Counted from the stretch's first letter, positions 9,170 to 17,879 are shown. The stretch: 64,000 nucleotides of DNA from Chungangia koreensis (GCF_042651785.1 NZ_JBHSEC010000022.1:195332-259331), one strand, 5' to 3'. Notes: a model not told the origin generated them from the sequence alone. Translations and numbers: made by a program.

Positions 9170-10633
9170 ATGACACAGCAAGTCCGTGTTCGTTATGCGC
9201 CGAGCCCGACAGGCCATTTACATATAGGCGGAGCCCGCACAGCGCTATTCAACTATTTATTCGCACGCCACCATGGCGGTAAATTTATCGTTCGTATTGA
9301 AGACACAGATATCGAACGAAATATCGAAGGCGGGGTTGAATCCCAGCTTGAAAACTTAAGATGGCTCGGAATCGATTATGACGAGTCTGTAGATATCGGT
9401 GGCCCATACGCTCCTTACAGCCAAATGGAGCGCCTTGACATTTATACGAAGCATGCCCACGAGATGCTTGAAAAAGGACATGCCTATAAATGCTTCTGTA
9501 CCTCTGAAGAACTTGAGGAAGAGCGAGAACGCCAAAAATCTCAAGGGATTCCTGCACCGCAATACAGCGGGCGCTGCCGCAATTTGTCTGCAGAAGAAGT
9601 GAAAGCTAAAGAAGAATCCGGATTGGCGTATACAATTCGTATGCGTGTACCGGAGAACGTGACATATAAAGTGGATGATATGATCCGCGGAACCGTCGAG
9701 TTTGAATCGAAAGACGTAGGCGACTGGGTATTGGTAAAGGCGAACGGTATCCCAACTTACAACTATGCCGTCGTATTAGATGATCACTTCATGGACATGA
9801 CGCATATCTTCCGTGGAGAAGAACATTTATCCAATACACCTAAGCAATTAATGGTCTATGACGTGTTCGGATGGGAGTATCCGAAATTCGGTCATATGAC
9901 ATTGATTATCAATGAAGATCGTAAGAAATTATCGAAACGTGATGAATCCATCATCCAATTCGTTTCACAATATAAAGAACTTGGCTATTTGCCGGAAGCA
10001 ATGTTCAACTTCTTTGCATTGCTTGGCTGGTCACCAGAAGGAGAAGAGGAGATCTTCTCAAAAGACGAGCTCATCAAGATCTTTGACGAAAAACGTCTAT
10101 CGAAATCCCCTTCCATGTTTGATAAGCAAAAATTAACTTGGATGAACAACCAATATATTAAGAAGCTCCCGCTTGAAAAAGTTGTCGAACTTTCCTTGCC
10201 GCATTTACAGAAGGCTGGACTCGTATCAGAAGAACTTTCAGCGGATGAGCAAAAATGGGTCTCAAATTTAGTGGCACTGTATCATGATCAGATGAGCTTC
10301 GGTGCGGAGATTGTCGAATTATCCGCCCAGTTTTTCAATGATGAACTTTCATATGATGAAGAAGCAAAAGAAGTCTTATCTGGTGAACAAGTGCCGGAAG
10401 TCATGACTGCCCTTAAAGCTCAGTTAGAACAATTGGATGTCTTAGAGCCTGATTCAGTGAAAGCTGCGATCAAGGCAGTCCAAAAAGAAACAGGTCATAA
10501 AGGAAAGAACTTGTTCATGCCGATTCGTGTAGTTACGACCGGACAAACGCATGGTCCGGAATTACCGAATTCAATTGCGCTTTTAGGCAAAGAAAAAGTT
10601 CTATCCCGCCTATCGCAATACACGAAACATTAA
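9170..10633 (+). CDS. gltX: glutamyl-tRNA synthetase
   Basis: 487 aa class I aminoacyl-tRNA synthetase. The HIGH motif is HIGG in GHLHIGGARTALF (about residues 16-19) and the KMSKS motif is KLSKRDES (about 250). It charges tRNA-Glu and, in most Firmicutes, also tRNA-Gln before amidation by GatCAB. ATG 9170 is preceded by AGGAGGATGTCAT; an in-frame start at 9143 has no ribosome-binding site. A separate promoter and T-box follow. Confidence 0.97.
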   Translation: MTQQVRVRYAPSPTGHLHIGGARTALFNYLFARHHGGKFIVRIEDTDIERNIEGGVESQLENLRWLGIDYDESVDIGGPYAPYSQMERLDIYTKHAHEMLEKGHAYKCFCTSEELEEERERQKSQGIPAPQYSGRCRNLSAEEVKAKEESGLAYTIRMRVPENVTYKVDDMIRGTVEFESKDVGDWVLVKANGIPTYNYAVVLDDHFMDMTHIFRGEEHLSNTPKQLMVYDVFGWEYPKFGHMTLIINEDRKKLSKRDESIIQFVSQYKELGYLPEAMFNFFALLGWSPEGEEEIFSKDELIKIFDEKRLSKSPSMFDKQKLTWMNNQYIKKLPLEKVVELSLPHLQKAGLVSEELSADEQKWVSNLVALYHDQMSFGAEIVELSAQFFNDELSYDEEAKEVLSGEQVPEVMTALKAQLEQLDVLEPDSVKAAIKAVQKETGHKGKNLFMPIRVVTTGQTHGPELPNSIALLGKEKVLSRLSQYTKH

Positions 10634-10635
10634 GA

Positions 10636-10664
10636 TTGACTTTACAACCCGAAGGTGTTTTACT
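10636..10664 (+). promoter_or_regulatory. promoter of the cysteine T-box operon
   Basis: TTGACT (10636-10641) and TTTACT (10659-10664) are separated by 17 bp, starting right after the gltX stop codon and upstream of the T-box leader. Confidence 0.65.
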
Positions 10665-10670
10665 AAGGGC

Positions 10671-10921
10671 ACATACAATGGAAAGTGTTGAAGAGGAGAA
10701 GTACATCAAGTACGTTCTAAAGAGAGGACCATCATCGGCTGAAAGTGGTCTGGACCCCTGCAAGATGGAAATGCACCTCTGAGCGTTTGGCTGAATCTTA
10801 AGTATGCCAAGCCGTATCACCTGCGTTAATGGTGTTGAGAGGGAAGTTGTGTACTCATCTTCCAATCAGAGTGGAACCGCGCAATCAGCGTCTCTGTCAT
10901 TATTGACAGAGGCGTTTTTTT
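10671..10921 (+). promoter_or_regulatory. T-box leader, cysteine-specific, upstream of cysE
   Basis: It shows the ordered T-box parts: a Stem I region, a specifier codon TGC at 10772-10774 within AAATGCACCTCTGAG, the T-box core TGGAACCGCG (10872-10881), and an intrinsic terminator made of CGTCTCTGTC (10889-10898) and GACAGAGGCG (10905-10914) followed by seven T. Uncharged tRNA-Cys would pair with the specifier and T-box and allow read-through into cysE-cysS and downstream genes. The specifier matches the cysteine genes it controls. Confidence 0.94.
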
Positions 10922-10945
10922 CATTGGCGTTTTTAGGAGGTCAAC

Positions 10946-11620
10946 ATGTTTAAACGAATGAAGGAAGACATAAGGGTCGTATTCGATCAGGATCCAGCTG
11001 CAAGAAGTTCTTTGGAAGTAGTCCTGACGTATTCCGGACTTCACGCTATATGGGCTTACCGAATTGCCCATGCGTTATACAAAAGAAAGCTTTCCTTCCT
11101 GGCACGGGCTGTTTCTCAAATGGCTCGCTTCTTTACAGGGATTGAAATTCATCCAGGTGCTCAAATTGGCCGACGCTTCTTTATCGATCACGGCATGGGT
11201 GTCGTGATCGGAGAGACGTGTATCATCGGCGATGATTGTACCCTCTTCCAAGGGGTCACACTTGGAGGGACCGGAAAGGAAAAAGGCAAGCGGCATCCGA
11301 CATTGCAAAATAACGTGCTGGTAGCAAGCGGTGCAAAAGTCCTCGGTTCAATTACAATCGGCGAGAACAGCAAAATCGGAGCGGGCTCTGTCGTTCTGAA
11401 GGACGTACCTGCGAATGCGACAGTAGTCGGGATACCGGGGAAAGTCGTTATTCAAGACGGTATGAAGGTGAAGCAGAAGCTTGATCACCAAGACTTGCCG
11501 GATCCGGTACAGGATATTTGTGACTCGCTAAGCAGGCGAGTGTCGGCATTGGAGAAGGAGCTAGAAGAGTTGAAAGTGAACAAACGAAAGGGGCAAGAAG
11601 ATGGGCATTCAAATCTATAA
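10946..11620 (+). CDS. cysE: serine O-acetyltransferase
   Basis: 224 aa. It makes O-acetylserine from serine and acetyl-CoA, the first step of cysteine synthesis. It has an N-terminal helical region and a left-handed beta-helix with hexapeptide repeats (about 65-170); catalytic His/Asp lie around FIDHGMGVVIGE. ATG follows AGGAGG. First gene behind the cysteine T-box. The 3' end overlaps cysS by 20 bp. Confidence 0.96.
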   Translation: MFKRMKEDIRVVFDQDPAARSSLEVVLTYSGLHAIWAYRIAHALYKRKLSFLARAVSQMARFFTGIEIHPGAQIGRRFFIDHGMGVVIGETCIIGDDCTLFQGVTLGGTGKEKGKRHPTLQNNVLVASGAKVLGSITIGENSKIGAGSVVLKDVPANATVVGIPGKVVIQDGMKVKQKLDHQDLPDPVQDICDSLSRRVSALEKELEELKVNKRKGQEDGHSNL

Positions 11621-12998
11621 CACATTAACCCGGCAAAAAGAGCCATTCATCCCGATGGAGGAAGGCAAAGTAAAGATGTACGTCTGTGGACCGACCGTCT
11701 ATAACTATATTCATATCGGGAATGCCCGGCCAGTTATTGTGTACGATACGGTCCGCCGTTATTTAGAATATCGCGGATATGATGTGAAGTTCGTATCAAA
11801 CTTCACCGACGTAGATGACAAAATCATCAAAGCGGCAAATGAATTAGGTGAAGAAGTATCCGAGTTGACGGAGCGCTTCATCAACGCGTATTTCGAGGAT
11901 GTTACGGCACTCGGTTGCAAGCCGGCAGATGTCCATCCAAGAGTTACTCATCATATTGACGATATCATCAACTTTATCCAAGTGTTAGTCGATAAAGGAT
12001 TTGCCTACGAATCTCAAGGGGATGTATACTACCGGACTCGGAAGTTCGATGGATATGGGAAGCTTTCACATCAGTCTATCGACGAGTTGAAAGTCGGAGC
12101 GCGAATCGAAGCGGGCGAAAAGAAGGAAGACAATTTGGACTTCGCTCTTTGGAAAGCGGCGAAGGAAGGAGAAATCTACTGGGAAAGTCCTTGGGGAAAA
12201 GGTCGTCCAGGTTGGCACATCGAGTGCTCGGTCATGGCGCGTGAGCATTTAGGTGACACGATGGATATCCATGCAGGCGGACAGGATTTGACGTTCCCTC
12301 ACCATGAAAATGAAATTGCCCAATCTGAAGCAATGACAGGAAAACCGTTTGCACGCTACTGGATGCACAATGGCTATATTAATATTGACAATGAAAAGAT
12401 GTCGAAGTCGTTAGGGAATTTCGTTCTTGTCCACGACATCATAAAACAATTGGATCCTTCCGTACTGCGTTTCTTCATGCTGTCGGTCCATTATCGTCAT
12501 CCGATTAACTTCTCCCAAGAGTTGGTGGAGAATGCAGAGAACGGCTTGGAGCGGATCCGTACATCATACAACAACTTGAAACACCGTTTGGAAGCGACCG
12601 CTAATTTAGGGGATCACTCGGACACGTGGATGTTCAAGATTGAAGAAGTCCGAAAGCAATTTGAAGAAGCGATGGATGACGATTTCAATACCGCCAACGG
12701 TATTGCTGCGGTATTTGAACTAACTCGCTTGGCAAATGTCTACTTGCTTGAAAAGAATACAGAAGAACGTGTACTCCGTGCGTTTATGGACATGATGGCC
12801 GAGTTGATGAACGTTATAGGCATAAACGTAGAGGTAGAACAATTGTTGGATGAAGAAATCGAGAACCTTATCGCTGAGCGGAATCAAGCACGTAAAGACC
12901 GCAATTTCAAACGTTCCGACGAAATCCGCGATCAACTAAAAGAGATGAATATCATATTGGAAGATACAGCTCAAGGCACCCGCTGGAAAAGAGGGTGA
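11601..12998 (+). CDS. cysS: cysteinyl-tRNA synthetase
   Basis: 465 aa class I synthetase. Zinc-binding Cys in MYVCGPTVYNY, HIGH motif HIGN (about residues 37-40), a second zinc cluster at WHIECSVMA, and KMSKS at about residue 266. It ligates cysteine to tRNA-Cys, the same tRNA sensed by the upstream T-box, so supply and charging are controlled together. Confidence 0.97.
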   Translation: MGIQIYNTLTRQKEPFIPMEEGKVKMYVCGPTVYNYIHIGNARPVIVYDTVRRYLEYRGYDVKFVSNFTDVDDKIIKAANELGEEVSELTERFINAYFEDVTALGCKPADVHPRVTHHIDDIINFIQVLVDKGFAYESQGDVYYRTRKFDGYGKLSHQSIDELKVGARIEAGEKKEDNLDFALWKAAKEGEIYWESPWGKGRPGWHIECSVMAREHLGDTMDIHAGGQDLTFPHHENEIAQSEAMTGKPFARYWMHNGYINIDNEKMSKSLGNFVLVHDIIKQLDPSVLRFFMLSVHYRHPINFSQELVENAENGLERIRTSYNNLKHRLEATANLGDHSDTWMFKIEEVRKQFEEAMDDDFNTANGIAAVFELTRLANVYLLEKNTEERVLRAFMDMMAELMNVIGINVEVEQLLDEEIENLIAERNQARKDRNFKRSDEIRDQLKEMNIILEDTAQGTRWKRG

Positions 12999-13002
12999 AT
13001 AG

Positions 13003-13413
13003 ATGGCTATAAGTGATGCGGATGTTAAACAATTAAATGCTTTAGCATTGGCTTATATGGGGGATGCGGTGTTGGAACAGGCTGTTCGTGAACATCTCAT
13101 CCGATCAGGCCGAGTGAAGCCGAATACATTGCATAATGAAGCGACGAGATACGTATCAGCAAAAGCGCAAGCGTACATCCTTAAAACGATGATGGAAAAA
13201 GAATGGCTGACAGAGGAAGAAGAGGCGGTCATGAGAAGGGGGCGCAATGCTAAATCAGGCAGTGTTCCTAAAAATACGGATGTTTTGACTTATCGCCATA
13301 GCACAGCATTCGAGGCTGTGCTTGGCTACCTCTACTTGCGAAGTGAACAAGCCCGATTATCCGAGCTGCTGAAGTTTTCAATTGATCTGATTGATGGAAA
13401 GGAGAGTGTATGA
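13003..13413 (+). CDS. mrnC: Mini-ribonuclease III
   Basis: 136 aa, an RNase III catalytic domain without the double-stranded RNA binding domain. The motif AYMGDAVLE (about residues 16-24) contains the catalytic Asp. In B. subtilis this enzyme trims 23S rRNA precursor ends, helped by L3. It starts 4 bp after cysS and is followed directly by rlmB. Confidence 0.94.
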   Translation: MAISDADVKQLNALALAYMGDAVLEQAVREHLIRSGRVKPNTLHNEATRYVSAKAQAYILKTMMEKEWLTEEEEAVMRRGRNAKSGSVPKNTDVLTYRHSTAFEAVLGYLYLRSEQARLSELLKFSIDLIDGKESV

Positions 13414-13414
13414 G

Positions 13415-14167
13415 TTGACACAGCAGGAATCAGAAATCATAGCAGGGAAAAATCCGGTGCTGGAGGCCCTTCGGTCTGGCCGTGACATGAACAAAGTTTG
13501 GATTGCTGAAGGCATCCAGAAAAATAGTGTTTCAGAAATTGTAAAGCTTGCAAAAGAAAATGGAATTATTGTTCAGTTCGTGCCGAAGAAGAAGCTGGAT
13601 CAATTAACGGATGTTAATCACCAAGGTGTAGCAGCATCCATTGCGGCTTATCGTTACGCTGAGTTAGATGAGTTATTTGAACGTGCGTCTGAGCGGAAAG
13701 AGGATCCATTCTTCATCATCCTGGATGAACTCGAAGATCCGCATAACTTGGGTTCGATCATGCGAACTGCGGACGCAACGGGTGTCCATGGCATCATCAT
13801 TCCGAAACGGCGTTCCGTCGGTCTAACGGGTGTAGTCGCGAAAGCTTCTACAGGAGCAATTGAACATATCCCGGTCGTTCGGGTCAATAACTTGGCACAG
13901 ACAGTAGAAGACTTGAAAAAACGTGGAGTTTGGATCGCTGGAACCGATGCAAAAGGTTCTGCTGATTATCGTCATATGGACGCCACTTTACCTCTTGCAA
14001 TTATCATCGGAAGCGAAGGGAAAGGTATGGCAAGGCTCTTAAAAGAAAAATGCGATTTTCTTTACAACTTGCCGATGCTTGGACATGTCACTTCTCTAAA
14101 CGCATCGGTTGCGGCGGCACTTCTCATGTATGAAGTGGTCCGTAAACGGCGGCCGCTTTCACAATGA
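13415..14167 (+). CDS. rlmB: 23S rRNA (guanosine-2'-O-)-methyltransferase RlmB
   Basis: 250 aa SpoU-family SAM methyltransferase. An N-terminal RNA-binding domain (GKNPVLEAL) precedes the knotted SPOUT domain with LEDPHNLGSI and IIGSEGKGM motifs. It is expected to methylate a G in the 23S rRNA peptidyl-transferase region. Start TTG 13415 is 8 nt after AAAGGAGAG, which lies inside the end of mrnC; upstream in-frame starts overlap that site. Confidence 0.93.
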   Translation: MTQQESEIIAGKNPVLEALRSGRDMNKVWIAEGIQKNSVSEIVKLAKENGIIVQFVPKKKLDQLTDVNHQGVAASIAAYRYAELDELFERASERKEDPFFIILDELEDPHNLGSIMRTADATGVHGIIIPKRRSVGLTGVVAKASTGAIEHIPVVRVNNLAQTVEDLKKRGVWIAGTDAKGSADYRHMDATLPLAIIIGSEGKGMARLLKEKCDFLYNLPMLGHVTSLNASVAAALLMYEVVRKRRPLSQ

Positions 14168-14673
14168 ACATTCTGTTAGTCGATGGATACAACATCATCG
14201 GCGCTTGGAAGGAACTCCGTGTCCTTAAAGAACGAAAGCTGAAAGATGCCCGTGACCGTCTCATTGAAATGATGGCGGAATATCGGGCATACACCGGCTG
14301 GAGGGTGATTGTCGTTTTTGATGCCCATCAAGCGCCGGGAACGGAGAAGAAAAATAAGTCATACGATGTAGAAGTATTGTACACGAGAGAAAATGAGACA
14401 GCGGATGAACGAATAGAAAAACTGACAAATGAGCTTAGCAATCGCCGGACCCAAATTCATGTGGCAACGTCTGACATGACCGAGCAACGTCTGATCTTTG
14501 GTCAGGGAGCCTTACGAATTTCGGCAAGAGAATTAGAAATTCAAATGGAAGAAATTCAAAAGAATATAACAAAGAAAGTCAAGGCAATCCAAGAGCAGCG
14601 TCCATTCTCTAAGATTCCGCTCACTGACGAAGTGGCAGAAATTTTTGAAAAATGGCGTCGAGGAATGAAATGA
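14164..14673 (+). CDS. rae1: NYN-domain ribosome-associated endoribonuclease (YacP/Rae1)
   Basis: 169 aa. A PIN-like NYN nuclease domain starts with LLVDGYNIIGAW. In B. subtilis the ortholog Rae1 enters the ribosomal A site and cleaves mRNA during translation. It overlaps rlmB by 4 bp (ATGA) and closes the T-box operon. Function is by orthology only. Confidence 0.9.
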   Translation: MNILLVDGYNIIGAWKELRVLKERKLKDARDRLIEMMAEYRAYTGWRVIVVFDAHQAPGTEKKNKSYDVEVLYTRENETADERIEKLTNELSNRRTQIHVATSDMTEQRLIFGQGALRISARELEIQMEEIQKNITKKVKAIQEQRPFSKIPLTDEVAEIFEKWRRGMK

Positions 14674-14677
14674 GTGG

Positions 14678-14707
14678 TTGACGCTAAAATTTTACATCCT
14701 GTATACT
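14678..14707 (+). promoter_or_regulatory. sigH promoter
   Basis: TTGACG (14678-14683), 18 bp, TATACT (14702-14707), immediately downstream of rae1. A sigma-A type promoter. I cannot identify an AbrB site by eye. Confidence 0.7.
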
Positions 14708-14741
14708 GTCTGTAACAGTACAGAGATCCGGGGTGATGGAT

Positions 14742-15380
14742 ATGGGGAATGATCTTTTTCTAGTAAGCTATGAATCTATGACAGATGAGGAACTTGTAGA
14801 AATGGTCCATTCCGGTCATCCTGATGCATTGGATTTCTTAATAACGAAATATCGGCAATTTGTCAGAATGAAAGCAAGGTCATATTTTTTGATAGGTGCT
14901 GACAAGGAAGACATCGTGCAAGAAGGAATGATTGGCCTGTACAAGGCGATTCGAGACTTTAAGGAAGAGAAACTCAGTTCTTTCCGCGCATTCGCTGAAC
15001 TGTGCATCACTCGTCAAATTATCACAGCGATCAAGACTGCAACGAGACAAAAGCATATTCCGCTGAATTCCTCTGTGTCATTGGACAAGCCGATCTATGA
15101 TGAGGAATCGGACCGGACGTTGATGGATATATTACGTGGTGCAGTTATGGATGATCCGGAGGATTTGATGATCCATCGCGAGGAATTCTCGCATATGGAA
15201 GAAGAAATGTCGAAGATTCTAAGTGGGCTGGAACGTCAAGTTCTTGCACTCTATTTGGATGGACAAACCTATCACGAAATCTCAGAAGAGTTAAACCGAC
15301 ACGTAAAGTCGATAGATAATGCGCTTCAACGCATTAAACGGAAGCTTGAACGTCATCTCTTGACAGACAGTGTCACATGA
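14742..15380 (+). CDS. sigH: RNA polymerase sigma-H factor
   Basis: 212 aa sigma-70 family factor for transition-phase and early sporulation genes. Region 2 (KARSYFLIGADKEDIVQEG) and the region 4 helix-turn-helix (HEISEELNRHVKSIDNALQR) are very close to B. subtilis SigH. ATG 14742 fits GGGGTGA at 14730-14736; two upstream in-frame starts (14733, 14736) fall in that site. Its presence agrees with the sporulation genes at the other end of the window. Confidence 0.96.
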   Translation: MGNDLFLVSYESMTDEELVEMVHSGHPDALDFLITKYRQFVRMKARSYFLIGADKEDIVQEGMIGLYKAIRDFKEEKLSSFRAFAELCITRQIITAIKTATRQKHIPLNSSVSLDKPIYDEESDRTLMDILRGAVMDDPEDLMIHREEFSHMEEEMSKILSGLERQVLALYLDGQTYHEISEELNRHVKSIDNALQRIKRKLERHLLTDSVT

Positions 15381-15465
15381 AATTCGCCTGATTTGTCTGT
15401 TATTGACAGTATGTCACTAAGGTGATAGTCTTTTAAAAGACTGTAAACTATAATTAGGTGAAAAT

Positions 15466-15612
15466 ATGAGTAAGAAAATTGTCTTATGCTGTGTGCAATG
15501 CGGATCCCGAAATTACTCTGTTCCTTCCGGTAATAGAGCGGACGAACGTCTGGAAATTAAGAAATTCTGTTCACACTGCAACTCGCACACACTTCATAAA
15601 CAGACATTATGA
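15466..15612 (+). CDS. rpmG: 50S ribosomal protein L33 (zinc-binding type)
   Basis: 48 aa. Two Cys pairs remain (CCVQC near residues 8-12 and CSHC near 36-39), so this is the zinc-binding form. The ERLEIKKFC segment is family-typical. ATG is preceded by AGGTG. A perfect palindrome AGTCTTTTAAAAGACT (15427-15442) lies upstream. It precedes secE, as in B. subtilis. Confidence 0.93.
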   Translation: MSKKIVLCCVQCGSRNYSVPSGNRADERLEIKKFCSHCNSHTLHKQTL

Positions 15613-15656
15613 CCGGTCTCGCCGGATCATTCGGAAATTCGGAGGTTCGAATAATA

Positions 15657-15842
15657 ATGGGGAAAATCAAATCCTTTTTAGGTAACGTTGTATCTGAAAT
15701 GAGAAAGGTCAGTTGGCCGAAACGTAAAGAATTGACACGCTATACTGTGATCGTTCTTTCAACTGTTTTGTTCATGACCGTGTTCTTCGCAATCGTTGAC
15801 TTAGGTATTTCAAAAGTAGTACGATGGTTCTTGGAACTATAA
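15657..15842 (+). CDS. secE: preprotein translocase subunit SecE
   Basis: 61 aa single-span membrane subunit of the SecYEG channel. The conserved amphipathic EMRKVSWPKRKEL segment (about 14-26) precedes one transmembrane helix (about 30-52). ATG 15657 is preceded by GGAGG. An in-frame start at 15609 overlaps the rpmG stop and has no ribosome-binding site. Confidence 0.95.
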   Translation: MGKIKSFLGNVVSEMRKVSWPKRKELTRYTVIVLSTVLFMTVFFAIVDLGISKVVRWFLEL

Positions 15843-15872
15843 GAGCAGTAAAATATATTTTTTGCAAAATAG

Positions 15873-15899
15873 CCCGTCTTCCAAACGAACGGGTTTTTT
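15873..15899 (+). terminator. terminator between secE and nusG
   Basis: CCCGT (15873-15877) and ACGGG (15889-15893) followed by six T. The short stem may terminate only part of the transcripts. Confidence 0.65.
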
Positions 15900-15913
15900 C
15901 ATTTGGCGAATGA

Positions 15914-15944
15914 AAGGGAGGTACGGACGCAAGTCCTGCGAACT
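15914..15944 (+). promoter_or_regulatory. nusG ribosome-binding site with folded spacer
   Basis: AGGGAGGT (about 15915-15922) is 22 nt from the ATG, too far for normal use. The spacer contains CGCA (15928-15931) and TGCG (15937-15940), which can form a 4-bp stem with a 5-nt loop. Folding would cut the effective distance to about 9 nt. A CTG at 15936 is an alternative start. Confidence 0.5.
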
Positions 15945-16481
15945 ATGGAAAAGAACTGGTATGTAGTCCACACCTATTCAGGCTATGAGAACAAAGTGAA
16001 AGCAAACTTGGAGAAGCGTGTTGAGACAATGGGAATGCAAGACAAGATTTTCCGCGTCATCATTCCTGAGGAACAAGAGACCGATTTCAAGGATGGCAAA
16101 AAGCGTACAGTGATGCGGAAAACGTTCCCTGGATATGTTCTGGTTGAATTAGTAATGACCGATGATTCATGGTATGTAGTACGTAATACTCCAGGCGTCA
16201 CTGGATTCATCGGTTCATCGGGCGGCGGGGCAAAACCGACTCCACTTCTTCCGGAAGAAGTCGATGCAATTCTTCGCTCAATGGGTATGACAGAACGCAA
16301 AATCGATGTCGACTTCGCTGAAAATGACCTTGTTGAAGTTATGGATGGACCATTCGCCGGCTTCCAAGGCAAGGTGGAAGAGATCGACCGTGCGAAAGGG
16401 AAAGTAAAAGTTTCTGTCGATATGTTCGGACGTGAAACGAAGATGGAAATGGACTTCGAACAAATTCGCAAAGCCGACTAA
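15945..16481 (+). CDS. nusG: transcription termination/antitermination factor NusG
   Basis: 178 aa. The NGN domain (WYVVHTYSGYENKVKANLE) and a C-terminal KOW domain (about 125-175, GPFAGFQGKVEEID) are present. NusG binds RNA polymerase and modulates pausing, and couples transcription to translation or termination. The ATG matches the B. subtilis N-terminus (MEKNWYVVHTYSGYE). The odd ribosome-binding-site spacing is described separately. Confidence 0.96.
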   Translation: MEKNWYVVHTYSGYENKVKANLEKRVETMGMQDKIFRVIIPEEQETDFKDGKKRTVMRKTFPGYVLVELVMTDDSWYVVRNTPGVTGFIGSSGGGAKPTPLLPEEVDAILRSMGMTERKIDVDFAENDLVEVMDGPFAGFQGKVEEIDRAKGKVKVSVDMFGRETKMEMDFEQIRKAD

Positions 16482-16489
16482 ATTCCCGC

Positions 16490-16518
16490 TTGCAAGTGAT
16501 TGGTAAAAGTGATATCAT
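16490..16518 (+). promoter_or_regulatory. promoter of rplK-rplA
   Basis: TTGCAA (16490-16495), 17 bp, TATCAT (16513-16518). It leads into a roughly 120-nt leader that carries an L1-site-like structure. Confidence 0.65.
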
Positions 16519-16591
16519 TTCAAAGGTCAGACTATCATAGGTCTGGTCTGAACATAATTTCTTTCAACGCCAGTTGACGGACAGATATTGA

Positions 16592-16616
16592 GTGGGAGGG
16601 GAAACCCTATTACCAC
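16592..16616 (+). promoter_or_regulatory. putative L1-binding leader site upstream of rplK
   Basis: GTGG (16592-16595) pairs with CCAC (16613-16616), enclosing an asymmetric internal loop and a GGG-AAA-CCC hairpin (16599-16607). The layout resembles ribosomal protein L1 binding sites in 23S rRNA and in L1-regulated mRNAs. A related GTGGGAGG...CCAC element recurs before rplA. Confidence 0.55.
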
Positions 16617-16642
16617 ATCACGGACTTAAGGAGGTGTGTCTC

Positions 16643-17068
16643 GTGGCTAAAAAAGTTATTAAAGTAGTTAAGTTGCAAATCCCGGCTGGTAAAGCAAACC
16701 CAGCACCACCGGTTGGTCCAGCATTGGGTCAAGCAGGTGTTAACATCATGGGATTCTGTAAAGAATTTAACGCTCGTACAGCTGATCAAGCAGGTCTTAT
16801 CATTCCTGTTGAAATCTCTGTTTTCGAAGACCGTTCATTTACATTCATTACGAAAACTCCGCCAGCAGCAGTTCTATTGAAAGTGGCAGCAGGCCTTCAA
16901 AAAGGATCTGGTGAACCTAACAAGAAGAAAGTTGCTACGGTGAAACGTGATAAAGTTCGCGAAATCGCTGAACAAAAAATGCCTGACTTGAATGCGGCAT
17001 CTGTAGAAGCTGCGATGGCTATGGTTGAAGGTACTGCACGTAGCATGGGTATCACAATCGTAGACTAA
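16643..17068 (+). CDS. rplK: 50S ribosomal protein L11
   Basis: 141 aa, complete. It binds the GTPase-associated region of 23S rRNA and is a target of thiopeptide antibiotics. The proline-rich N-terminal segment (QIPAGKANPAPPVGPALGQ) and the C-terminal RNA-binding domain are typical. GTG 16643 follows AAGGAGG at 16628-16634; an in-frame start at 16592 lies in the leader structure. Confidence 0.97.
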   Translation: MAKKVIKVVKLQIPAGKANPAPPVGPALGQAGVNIMGFCKEFNARTADQAGLIIPVEISVFEDRSFTFITKTPPAAVLLKVAAGLQKGSGEPNKKKVATVKRDKVREIAEQKMPDLNAASVEAAMAMVEGTARSMGITIVD

Positions 17069-17090
17069 TTAGGCTAATGATGTGTGTTGG

Positions 17091-17156
17091 AGGGTTGCGG
17101 CTGTTCGCCAGAACGCGCAACCCTTAGTCGTGGGAGGTCAATTCCGTTAAAACCAC
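17091..17156 (+). promoter_or_regulatory. rplK-rplA spacer hairpin and second L1-like site
   Basis: A 9-bp stem, AGGGTTGCG (17091-17099) with CGCAACCCT (17116-17124), has no T tract, so it is not a terminator. It is followed by GTGGGAGG (17130-17137) and CCAC (17153-17156), repeating the outer elements of the rplK leader site. Confidence 0.5.
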
Positions 17157-17175
17157 AAATAGGAGGACATTTATA

Positions 17176-17877
17176 ATGGCTAACAAAGGTAAAAGATTAA
17201 TCGAAGCTGCAAAGCTTGTCGATCGTTCTAAGCTTTATGATATCAATGAAGCAGTTGCGCTTGCAAAACAAACTAGCACTGTTAAATTTGATGCAACTGT
17301 AGAAGTTGCATTCAAACTTGGAATCGATGTTCGTAAAAATGACCAGCAAATCCGTGGAGCAGTTGTGCTTCCAAACGGAACTGGTAAAACTCAACGTGTT
17401 TTAGTATTCGCTAAAGGCGAAAAATTGAAAGAAGCAGAAGCTGCTGGCGCAGATTATGCTGGCGATGCAGACTACATCAACAAAATCCAACAAGGTTGGT
17501 TCGAGTTCGATGTAATCGTTGCAACTCCTGACATGATGGGCGAAGTTGGTAAACTTGGTCGTGTATTGGGACCTAAAGGCCTTATGCCGAACCCTAAGAC
17601 TGGTACAGTAACATTCGACGTTGCAAAAGCTGTTGAAGAAATCAAAGCTGGTAAAGTCGAAATCCGTGCTGACAAAACTGGTATCATTCATGCGCCAATC
17701 GGTAAAGCTTCTTTCGAAGACGGAAAATTGGTTGAAAACTTCAATGCTGTATTCGAAGCGATCCAAAAAGCGAAACCTTCTGCAGCAAAAGGAACGTACA
17801 TGAAGTCAGTAAACGTTACAACTACTATGGGACCTGCTGTAAAAGTTGACCCATCTTCTGTTGTAGTTAAAAACTAA
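17176..17877 (+). CDS. rplA: 50S ribosomal protein L1
   Basis: 233 aa. It forms the L1 stalk that moves E-site tRNA, and in many bacteria represses its own operon by binding the mRNA leader. The central GRVLGPKGLMPNPKTGTV block is diagnostic. ATG follows AGGAGGACATTTATA. It pairs with rplK in one operon, separate from rplJ-rplL, which have their own promoter. Confidence 0.97.
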   Translation: MANKGKRLIEAAKLVDRSKLYDINEAVALAKQTSTVKFDATVEVAFKLGIDVRKNDQQIRGAVVLPNGTGKTQRVLVFAKGEKLKEAEAAGADYAGDADYINKIQQGWFEFDVIVATPDMMGEVGKLGRVLGPKGLMPNPKTGTVTFDVAKAVEEIKAGKVEIRADKTGIIHAPIGKASFEDGKLVENFNAVFEAIQKAKPSAAKGTYMKSVNVTTTMGPAVKVDPSSVVVKN

Positions 17878-17879
17878 GG

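Noticed and set aside
15427..15454. Palindrome AGTCTTTTAAAAGACT plus TATAAT as an rpmG promoter/operator
   Set aside because: TATAAT is 12 bp before the start codon and no -35 fits; no Zur-type consensus. The palindrome is real but its role is unclear.
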